DNA from: Methylocapsa sp. | Lineage (GTDB): Bacteria; Pseudomonadota; Alphaproteobacteria; Rhizobiales; Beijerinckiaceae | NCBI GenBank assembly: GCA_017353815.1 | Contig: JAFMSB010000150.1 | Span: 1-5,266 of the forward strand | Reading direction: 5' to 3' | Length of the DNA: 5,266 nucleotides | Part shown: positions 1-4,867 of the stretch, piece after piece | Layout of the letters: each line of letters starts with the position of its first letter | Position numbering within the stretch: the stretch's first letter is position 1 | Notes under the pieces: generated by a model | Told to the model about the DNA's origin: nothing | Databases searched by the model: none | Seen by the model: only the letters and a program-made list of their open reading frames with translations | Position numbers and translations under genes: made by a program

Positions 1-176
1 GAAAGGGCTGAACTGCATTAAGCCTAGAGCCGCGAGTCATAAACATAACATAACGGAGGCCGTCCGGGAGAAACGCAATCTAGCGGCCCAGGTCATGTAA
101 AAAGCAAGGCATATATGCTTAAGACTAACGCGCGAATCATCCAGCCTTAGTGTGGTGTTTGTTGCGGCCGACGTCC
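1..176. other. Non-coding flank, no gene recognised
   Basis: No reading frame in this stretch has a plausible start, ribosome binding site and protein-like composition. It is more AT-rich than the wall genes. Visible structure is limited to a short run of CATAA-like repeats near 41-54 and a perfect 10-bp palindrome, GCATATATGC, at 109-118. CTAG occurs at 24-27 and 80-83. It lies directly upstream of the IS3-family relic and could be host DNA or debris of an older element; nothing decides between these. Confidence 0.5.
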
Positions 177-252
177 TGAAGTGGACCTCAATTTTAGGAC
201 CGATGACTCAGTTGGAGTATTGGCCGCGCTGTCGTGCTAGACGGAGCGAACC

Positions 253-544
253 ATGACGAAGAAAGGCAGACGCAAAATTGACACGGCGCTGAAAGCGAAG
301 ATCGCCCTTGAGGCGCTGCGGGAACAGGCGACGGCAGCCGAATTGGCGCAGCGTTACAAATTTCCACCCGAATCGGATTTGCGCCTGGAAGAAGCAGCTC
401 CTTGAGCATGCAGCACGACCGTTCGATCCGGCGGTCGGGCCCGACGCCGAGAAGGCGGCACGGAAGACAGTCGATGAACTTTAGTCCAAGATCGGGCAGC
501 TCCAAGTCGAAAATGATTTTTTAGGGCGGAGGTCCGGAAGATGA
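253..544 (+). pseudogene. IS3-family OrfA, helix-turn-helix protein, broken
   Basis: OrfA of IS3-family elements binds the element's ends and supplies the N-terminal part of the OrfAB transposase fusion. The ATG at 253 has a GGAG ribosome binding site at 243-246 with a 6-base spacer. The protein begins MTKKGRRKIDTALKAKIALE, then ALREQATAAELAQRY, the typical HTH_Tnp_1 start. An extra T in the run at 361-363 throws the frame off, and reading ends at a TGA at 403-405. In the next frame the family sequence resumes (HPNRICAWKKQLLEHAARPFD), then meets a TAG at 482-484 where a tyrosine codon would be expected. It continues as SKIGQLQVENDFL and stops at 542-544, overlapping the orfB start. With two disabling lesions it is a pseudogene. 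The family assignment is firm; the exact base inserted is inferred from the expected protein pattern. Confidence 0.85.
517..523 (+). promoter_or_regulatory. Relict programmed -1 frameshift site, T TTT TTA
   Basis: In the orfA reading frame (GAT TTT TTA GGG) the bases form a canonical X XXY YYZ slippery heptamer. A -1 slip here would enter the orfB frame, which is open from this point to the orfB ATG at 541, giving an OrfA-OrfB fusion. IS3-family elements are known to make their transposase this way. The site is intact although both genes are now broken, so it has no present function. No downstream stimulatory stem-loop was established. Confidence 0.6.
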
Positions 545-1122
545 GCGCGCCGGACCCCAGGGCGATGCTCGACCGCGGCCATGCGATGCTTTCGATCCGC
601 CGCCAGTGCGCGGTTCTTCATATCGCGCGCTCAAGCGTCTACCGACCAAAGGCGCCGGCCGACGATAACGATCTGGTGCTGATGTGCCGGATCGACGAGC
701 TTGACCTTAAGTATCCGCGCCGGATGGCTGCGGTGCTGCCGGAGAATGGCGCGCGTCAATCGTAAGCGCGTGCAGCGACTCATGCGCCAAATGGGGAATG
801 CGGCGCTCGGGCCGAAGCCCAAGACCTCGAAACCGGCACCTGGGCACAACGTCTGTCCCAATCTCCTGCGCGGAGTGACAATCGAGCGGCCGAACCGGGT
901 TTAGGCGGCGGACATCACTTACATTCCCGTGCGTCGCGGCTTTCTCTAGCTCGCCGCTGTCATGGACCGGGCAAGCCAGGCGCTTCTTTCCTGGCGGCTA
1001 TCGAACACGATGGACACCTCGCTCTACGTCGAGGCGCTCGAAGAGGCACTGGCGCGCTTTGGCAAGCCCGAGATTTTTAACACCGATCAGGGCAGCCAAT
1101 TCACCAGCGCCGCCTTCACTAG
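541..1122 (+). pseudogene. IS3-family OrfB (DDE integrase core), broken and truncated
   Basis: OrfB is the rve-type catalytic part of the IS3 transposase. The first frame runs from the ATG at 541 through RLxIRRQCAVLHIARSS-type sequence and DELDLKYP to about 751-755. A frameshift in the GCGCGCG run there moves the gene to the next frame; the original frame stops at 763-765. A few residues (family FAGS, after YP) also seem to be missing. The second frame continues VNRKRVQRLMRQMG, SKPAPGH and LLRGVTIERPN. It then meets TAG at 902-904 in place of the expected Trp (V-W-A-A-D-I-T-Y-I) and TAG at 947-949 in place of an expected Tyr. The first catalytic Asp (DITYIP) and the second (NTDQGSQFTS) are present. 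The catalytic Glu region (family ERLW) is lost because homology ends near 1119. Normal OrfB is roughly 270-280 residues; about 195 codons remain. Confidence 0.85.
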
Positions 1123-1332
1123 AGCGGCGGATTCTCAGATTGATTCCCGAGGGATTCCACTGAGGCTAAGCTTGCCCGAGGCAGCTCCCATCGGCCGCAG
1201 CCCATACTTGCCAATCATTGGAGCCTCATCCATCCGCGCTCAGATTCGAACCCCTCGACGTGCTGGGGCGGGTACGCGGAAAGCAGCTATCCGTGACCAT
1301 CATTGCGGCGGCTTGGCTTGGCAGCTACCAAC
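1123..1332. other. Unassigned junction sequence between two IS relics
   Basis: IS3 homology stops at CTAG 1119-1122, and IS5-family transposase homology on the opposite strand starts at about 1333. The DNA between shows no protein I recognise in any frame. It opens with a GATTC-rich run (1129-1159) that could be the degraded end of an insertion sequence, possibly the lost 3' part of the IS5-family relic at 1333-1581. A continuous + frame crosses it (1218-1598), but the opposite-strand homology over 1333-1581 argues that this frame is fortuitous. A tRNA T-loop-like GGGGTTCGAATC on the - strand is not part of a cloverleaf. Confidence 0.45.
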
Positions 1333-1581
1333 TGAATTCATGCTGGCCCAGGCCTCGCTCAGCGTTGCCATCCACCGAGCGGTGCTCACCGGAAAGCAGC
1401 CTGCGAACATGCGGCAGATTGAGGACGCTCGCAATGGATTTGGCTGTGATGTCGCCGTCAAGCAAGCGGTCCCAGTCCTTGCAAAATACCGCCGCATCCC
1501 ACACCGGATCATCCGCCGAAAGCCCGGCGAACCAGCGGGCAGAAGATTATAGTTGGGTTGCTCCATCAGTTGCGGCTGCAA
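1333..1581 (-). pseudogene. IS5-family transposase fragment, two frameshifts (relic 1)
   Basis: Read on the - strand, this is the N-terminal to central part of an IS5-family (DDE, transposase_11-type) transposase. It begins with QLMEQPNYNLL (about 1575-1540) and loses one base at 1538-1539. It continues as RWFAGLSADDPVWDAAVF, DRLLDGDITAKSIASVL and RRLLSGEHRSVDG down to 1367. An extra A at 1365-1366 then shifts the frame, and TLSEAWASMNS follows to 1333. Family members read FRWFVGL, DDPVWD and FSVDGTLIEAWAS without interruption. The Asp of SVDG is the usual first catalytic Asp. Everything before LMEQ, and everything after the first Asp block including the remaining DDE residues, is missing. 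About 80 of perhaps 350-450 codons survive. Homology fades about 30 bases beyond the stop codon of the lytic transglycosylase gene. Confidence 0.8.
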
Positions 1582-1608
1582 AAAAAGCCATGCCGTGACG
1601 AGCCACAG
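1580..1608 (-). terminator. Possible weak Rho-independent terminator after the lytic transglycosylase gene
   Basis: On the - strand, five bases downstream of the stop codon, CTGTG (1608-1604) can pair with CACGG (1597-1593) around a 6-base loop, including one G-T pair. After a 6-base gap comes a run of seven T (1586-1580). The stem is short and not adjacent to the T run, so this is a weak candidate. The T run also falls at the beginning of the IS5-family homology, so it may belong to that relic. Confidence 0.25.
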
Positions 1609-1612
1609 TCGT

Positions 1613-2857
1613 TTATTTGTTAGCCCGGCGTTCCGCCTCCTCGCCTATACGGCGCAAGAGGTCTGGCCTCGCAAACCCGTCGGCCGGAGAAATTCCGGCA
1701 TTGATTTGAAAGTCGTGGATCGCATCGCGCGAGGCCTGGCCAAAGCGGCCGTCAATGATCTCGTGATAGAATCCGAGCCTTTCGAGTAGGCGTTGGATCT
1801 CTGTCTTTTGTGTCCGGCTGAGAAAAACCTCGCCCTCCGGCCAGTGGCCGTGCAATCCTGGTTTGCCTTCGATCCGCCCGGCAAGCAGGGCAAGCGAGAG
1901 GGCGTAGGAGTCCGAGTTGTTATACTGTTTCAGTACCCAATAATTCGCCGCCAGCAAAAAGGCGGGGCCAGCCGCGCCGGAAGGCAAGAACAAAGTTGCC
2001 TCTCCCTGCGGAAAGGAGACGCCGGCGGCGGCTTTGACGCCTTGGGCGCCAAACGAGGCAAAGCTCTGATGCAAGGAAGCAAAGGCGAAATCCTTCGGCA
2101 ATAGAACTTCCATTCCCCAGGGCAGGCCCGGCTGCCAGCCGGATTGGCGTAAAAAATTTGCGATCGAGGCAAGGGTGTCGAGCGGATTATCCCAAATGTC
2201 CGGCGGTCTGCCTGGCGCATAACTCACTGCATATTTGAGATAAACCGAAGGAAGGAACTGTGCCCCGCCCATAGCTCCGGCCCACGAGCCTTTCATCGCC
2301 GCGCGATGAATGCCCCCTTTGTCGAGCATCACAAGTGCGCTGATCAGCTCGTCACGGAATACCGGCCGTTCGGGCCGCATATACGCCAGCGTCGCGAGGG
2401 AGCGGATGATGTCCTTTCCCCCCGTCGCTCTGCCATAATCAGACTCAAGGCCAAAAGCCGCTACGAGGATTGCGGCCGGCACGCCAAAGCGCTCCTCGAT
2501 GTTCAACAGTTCAGTGTGCCAGGCATGCAGGCATTCCCGGCCACGCGCGGCGCGGCGCGGCGAACTTGCCTCATCGATATAGAATCTCAGTGGCCGCTCA
2601 AACTCGGCCTGCCGCTCGGACGCCGCAGGCACCGCGGGGTCGGGCTCAAGTTCAGAAAGGGCGGCCTCGAAAGTCGCGCGGCTCACGCCTTTTTGTTCGG
2701 CAGCTGGCCAAAGAGTTTGCAGAAACTGTTGAAAGCCAGGGGACGGAACCGCCGCGCGATCTTTTGGCGAGGCGTTACCCTGCGCCAGGGCAAGCCCGCC
2801 TGGCCAACAAACCGCCAGCACAATCACCGCGAACTTCCGCTTAAGGTTCTTTTGCAT
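1613..2857 (-). CDS. MltB-family (GH103) lytic murein transglycosylase with C-terminal peptidoglycan-binding domain
   Basis: Predicted to cleave the MurNAc-GlcNAc bond of peptidoglycan in the periplasm, leaving 1,6-anhydro-MurNAc ends. From the ATG at 2857 the protein has 414 residues. A Lys/Arg-rich start (MQKNLKRKF), a hydrophobic stretch and ALA-Q near residue 25 suggest a Sec signal peptide. The SLT_2 domain spans about residues 42-335. It contains ERFGVPAAILVAAFGLESDYG-type sequence, whose Glu (about 138) fits the catalytic acid of the family. It also contains the hallmark GSWAGAMGGAQFLPS (about 190-204). Residues 347-406 form a PG_binding_1 domain (IQRLLERLGFY, IDGRFGQASRDAIHDFQ). An in-frame TTG at 2869 would add four residues, but it overlaps the GAGG ribosome binding site, so the ATG is preferred. 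The Cys in LAVC lacks a small residue before it, so lipidation as in E. coli MltB is doubtful. The gene is intact and divergent from the L,D-transpeptidase gene. Family call is firm; which paralogue is unknown. Confidence 0.93.
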   Translation of the reverse strand: MQKNLKRKFAVIVLAVCWPGGLALAQGNASPKDRAAVPSPGFQQFLQTLWPAAEQKGVSRATFEAALSELEPDPAVPAASERQAEFERPLRFYIDEASSPRRAARGRECLHAWHTELLNIEERFGVPAAILVAAFGLESDYGRATGGKDIIRSLATLAYMRPERPVFRDELISALVMLDKGGIHRAAMKGSWAGAMGGAQFLPSVYLKYAVSYAPGRPPDIWDNPLDTLASIANFLRQSGWQPGLPWGMEVLLPKDFAFASLHQSFASFGAQGVKAAAGVSFPQGEATLFLPSGAAGPAFLLAANYWVLKQYNNSDSYALSLALLAGRIEGKPGLHGHWPEGEVFLSRTQKTEIQRLLERLGFYHEIIDGRFGQASRDAIHDFQINAGISPADGFARPDLLRRIGEEAERRANK

Positions 2858-2863
2858 TGGCTG

Positions 2864-2867
2864 CCTC
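2864..2867 (-). promoter_or_regulatory. Ribosome binding site GAGG of the lytic transglycosylase gene
   Basis: On the - strand GAGG at 2867-2864 is followed by the 6-base spacer CAGCCA and the ATG at 2857-2855. This spacing is close to ideal. The alternative TTG start at 2869-2867 overlaps this site by one base and has no comparable site upstream, so this element decides the start in favour of the ATG. Confidence 0.7.
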
Positions 2868-2924
2868 AATGTACGGTCCCCTAACGCCGCGATTTCCCCT
2901 ATTGCCTCGGCAAGGGGCGTAAGG

Positions 2925-2944
2925 GCGCTCGTTGCGCTCGTTGC
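2925..2944. repeat. 9-bp tandem repeat GCGCTCGTT, two copies plus two bases
   Basis: GCGCTCGTT occupies 2925-2933 and is repeated without interruption at 2934-2942, followed by GC. It lies about 70 bases upstream of the lytic transglycosylase start. It could be a direct-repeat operator or a replication-slippage product; nothing in the sequence distinguishes these. Confidence 0.6.
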
Positions 2945-2956
2945 TCCTCAGCCCAG

Positions 2957-2975
2957 CGGGCCCCGGCAAGGCCCG
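2957..2975. repeat. Short GC-rich inverted repeat (6-bp stem, 7-base loop)
   Basis: CGGGCC at 2957-2962 pairs with GGCCCG at 2970-2975 around the loop CCGGCAA. There is no T run on either strand next to it, so it does not look like an intrinsic terminator. It would lie in the 5' untranslated leader of the lytic transglycosylase mRNA if transcription starts further upstream, where it could fold, but no role can be assigned. Confidence 0.45.
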
Positions 2976-3159
2976 ATTGCGCCGCGGCAACTGCGGTCCC
3001 TGCTCCTCTTTCGCCGCAATTAATACATTGCTCGAAATGGAACCGCTTAAGCTCCGAGCGCGTTAACGAATGAAGAAATGTGATTCCACCGCTATTCGCG
3101 CCGGGCATGAGAGGTTCGAGCCCTATGCAATCGCGCTGACGGACGCCAAAGGCCAGCCT

Positions 3160-3164
3160 AAGGA
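3160..3164 (+). promoter_or_regulatory. Candidate ribosome binding site AAGGA of the L,D-transpeptidase gene
   Basis: AAGGA at 3160-3164 lies 11 bases before the ATG at 3176, a somewhat long but usable spacing. The same frame is closed by a TGA at about 3138 with no other start codon in between, so the ATG at 3176 is the only upstream start that keeps the whole signal-peptide-like N-terminus. Confidence 0.5.
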
Positions 3165-3175
3165 TATTTGAGATC

Positions 3176-4867
3176 ATGGAGATTTCGGGTCATTTGCGAA
3201 ATTTTGTGGGGCACAACCGGATTTGCTGCGCTTGCGCCTTTTCGGTGGCGTTCGCCGTATCCCCTGCGACGAGGGCCCTCGGCTTCGAGGTGACGCCGAC
3301 TGTGGCGCGGGAGTACTATCCATCGTTCTACATCGGCCAGCCTTGGACCGCTCGCAGAACATACGGCCAAAGAGGGAAGATACGCGTTGCGCCCGCTGCA
3401 CCAGGGGCGAAAAGCAGCGGAACCGACAATGGCGAGCGGCCGCTGTTTGCCGTTATTTCGATCGCTGACCAGCGGGTCTCGATATACAATAACCACGGGC
3501 TGGTCGCCCGCTCGGCGATTTCCACTGGCATGCCCGGCCATCCGACGCCCAAGGGGGTATTCACCATAATCGGCCGCGAGCGATACCATCGCTCGAATAT
3601 CTACTCCGATGCCCCGATGCCGTTCATGCAGCGCATCACATGGTCGGGCATCGCCATGCATCTCGGCGTTGTTCCCGGTCATCCGGCGTCGCACGGTTGC
3701 ATCCGGCTCCCCGCCGCCTTCGCCGCCAAACTTTGGGGAATGACCAAGCTCGGCGAGCGTGTGGTCATCTCGCCGCAAGAAGTGACGCCGATCGAATTCA
3801 CGGATCCCTTGCTGCCTGCGCCAAAGATGCGGGTTGCGGCGGACGCCGGCCAAGCGGCTTCGGAGTCGCAGCAGGCGGCCCTCGCCGGCGTCCAGCCGCC
3901 TCTGATCAATCCGCATCAATATGCCGAGCAGCTCAGGGCCAAGGCTGTGGCCGAGAGGGCCGCGGCCATTAAGACCATAAAGGAAACATCCGCGGCCGTT
4001 CGCGTCGCGCAGCAGGAAGCGGCGCGCGCGTCGGCGGAGCTCAAAGCGGCCGAAGCTGCCCACTCTTCCGCTGAGGCAAAAGCCGAAACCGCGGCCAAGA
4101 CATACGAAGTGCCGATGGCCGCCGCGAGCGCCAAGCAACAGGAGTCCATCCTGTTGGCGGAGCTCAAGGACGCTGACGGCAATGTCTCCGGCAGGTCCGC
4201 GGCCAGCCCCTTGCCCAAGGCGGACGAAGAGGCGGCGGATACGGCGGCAGCAGCCAAAATGAACACCGAGGCAGCGCTCAGCGGTACCGCGGCGAAGCTC
4301 GAGGCCGCTAAAACGGCTTCGGTCGCCCGGGCCGCTGATTTGGCGGAGGCCATTCGACGCTTGAACGATGCGAAAGCCGCTTTCGACGCCGCCGCGAACG
4401 CCGAAAAGGAAGCGATGCGGCAAACGCAACCCTTATCTGTGCTGGTGAGCAAAAAAAACCAGCGGATTTACGTGCGCCAAGGCCTTGCGCCCGTTTTTGA
4501 TGCGCCGGCGAGCGTGCGTGACCCGGAGAGGCCGCTCGGTACGCACGTTTATATTGCGACGGCGGTGGAAGGCGATGGGACTTCGCTCAAATGGTCGGTC
4601 GTTTCGATCCCGGCCCGGTTTACCGAACAACGAGGCGATTATAAGAGGAAAACGGCCTCGGTCGAGGAGCAGGCCAGGCAACCGCCGGAACTGCACGGGT
4701 CCCCTTCGGGCGCTGCCGACGCGCTCGAGCGCATCGAAATCGCCCAGAACGTTCGCGACCGGATCGCGGAGCGTCTGTGGACAGGCGCCTCGCTCATCAT
4801 TTCCGACCAGCCGCTCAGCGGAGAGACCGGCCCGATTGGTACCGATCTCACGGTGAAGGCGCGCTAG
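3176..4867 (+). CDS. L,D-transpeptidase (YkuD domain) with long Ala-rich coiled-coil region
   Basis: Predicted periplasmic enzyme that makes 3-3 (mDAP-mDAP) cross-links in peptidoglycan or anchors proteins to it. The protein has 563 residues. Residues 1-36 resemble a Sec signal peptide (basic start, ICCACAFSVAFAVS core, cleavage near ATRALG). The YkuD domain covers about 90-199: FAVISIADQRVSIY, then GHPTPKGVFTI, then His162 and SHGCIRL at 172-178, with Cys175 the catalytic nucleophile. Residues about 245-415 are very rich in Ala, Glu and Lys and look like a helical coiled coil. Residues about 420-461 (VSKKNQRIYVRQG, DPERPLGTHVYIA) resemble the first half of a second YkuD domain, but no His or Cys motif follows. 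The tail has SLIISDQPLSGETG, which I recall from Bradyrhizobium-type homologues. Simple YkuD enzymes are about 150-350 residues, so this is a long form. The gene is intact and divergent from the lytic transglycosylase gene. The catalytic role is well supported; the C-terminal role is unknown. Confidence 0.93.
   Translation: MEISGHLRNFVGHNRICCACAFSVAFAVSPATRALGFEVTPTVAREYYPSFYIGQPWTARRTYGQRGKIRVAPAAPGAKSSGTDNGERPLFAVISIADQRVSIYNNHGLVARSAISTGMPGHPTPKGVFTIIGRERYHRSNIYSDAPMPFMQRITWSGIAMHLGVVPGHPASHGCIRLPAAFAAKLWGMTKLGERVVISPQEVTPIEFTDPLLPAPKMRVAADAGQAASESQQAALAGVQPPLINPHQYAEQLRAKAVAERAAAIKTIKETSAAVRVAQQEAARASAELKAAEAAHSSAEAKAETAAKTYEVPMAAASAKQQESILLAELKDADGNVSGRSAASPLPKADEEAADTAAAAKMNTEAALSGTAAKLEAAKTASVARAADLAEAIRRLNDAKAAFDAAANAEKEAMRQTQPLSVLVSKKNQRIYVRQGLAPVFDAPASVRDPERPLGTHVYIATAVEGDGTSLKWSVVSIPARFTEQRGDYKRKTASVEEQARQPPELHGSPSGAADALERIEIAQNVRDRIAERLWTGASLIISDQPLSGETGPIGTDLTVKAR
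4864..4867. other. CTAG at the relic boundary, candidate IS5-type target site
   Basis: CTAG here includes the TAG stop codon of the L,D-transpeptidase gene and directly precedes the presumed IS end. The IS5 subgroup of the IS5 family is known to duplicate a 4-bp YTAR target, for which CTAG qualifies. The other flank of the element lies outside the window, so a target duplication cannot be confirmed. Confidence 0.4.

Larger units (their letters stand above)
177..1122 (+). mobile_element. IS3-family insertion sequence relic, 3'-truncated
   Basis: The stretch carries the two-gene layout of IS3-family elements: orfA (helix-turn-helix protein) and orfB (DDE integrase-like catalytic protein), overlapping by ATGA at 541-544. 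The left end is probably the TGAAGTGGACCTC stretch starting at 177, which resembles the TG-initiated, GGACC-containing ends of such elements; this is inferred, because the partner right end is absent. Both genes are broken by single-base frameshifts and nonsense codons. Recognisable homology stops at about 1119-1122, inside orfB, so the last third of the catalytic gene and the right inverted repeat are gone. The element cannot make an active transposase. Confidence 0.85.
2858..3175. other. Divergent intergenic region between the two cell-wall genes
   Basis: This 318-bp stretch must hold both promoters. I see no convincing -35/-10 pair for either gene. Visible structure includes a 9-bp tandem repeat (2925-2944), a short GC-rich hairpin (2957-2975) and two CGGCAAGG direct repeats (2908-2915 and 2964-2971). 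Three TTAA motifs lie at 3020-3023, 3047-3050 and 3063-3066, the middle one inside the palindrome GCTTAAGC. The half nearer the L,D-transpeptidase gene is clearly less GC-rich, as expected for promoter DNA. The - strand has a 92-codon open frame (3177-2899), but it has no protein-family resemblance and I do not call it a gene. Confidence 0.6.

Noticed and set aside
211..239. TTGGAG-17-TGCTAG upstream of orfA considered as a promoter
   Set aside because: The -10 half matches the consensus poorly, and the element is dead; not supportable as a feature.
1235..1265. tRNA T-loop-like GGGGTTCGAATC on the - strand
   Set aside because: The flanking bases do not form a T stem, and no anticodon arm or acceptor stem is present.
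1218..1598. 126-codon + strand open frame across the junction region and relic 1
   Set aside because: Over 1333-1581 the opposite strand has clear IS5-family transposase homology, and this frame has no recognisable domain.
2306..2884. 192-codon open frame on the + strand opposite the lytic transglycosylase
   Set aside because: Antisense shadow. The - strand frame carries the catalytic and peptidoglycan-binding motifs without interruption.
3020..3066. Three TTAA motifs considered as a CtrA site
   Set aside because: The CtrA consensus is TTAA-N7-TTAA. The spacings here are 23 and 12 bases, so no full site exists.
3108..3135. tRNA-like GAGGTTCGAGCCC before the L,D-transpeptidase gene
   Set aside because: The T stem is imperfect, and the only match for an acceptor strand (CGATTGC, 2974-2980) is about 150 bases away; no cloverleaf forms.
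2899..3177. 92-codon - strand open frame filling the divergent intergenic region
   Set aside because: It starts opposite the L,D-transpeptidase start, has no ribosome binding site or family resemblance, and would occupy the only space for both promoters.
3158..4429. 423-codon open frame on the - strand, antisense to the L,D-transpeptidase gene
   Set aside because: It is Arg/Gly/Leu-rich with no recognisable domain and no ribosome binding site. It lies opposite GC-rich, Ala-rich codons, which keep antisense frames open. The + strand gene has clear YkuD motifs.
3916..4452. 178-codon Ala/Ser-rich open frame on the - strand
   Set aside because: Low-complexity mirror of the Ala-rich coiled-coil codons; no start signal and no family resemblance.
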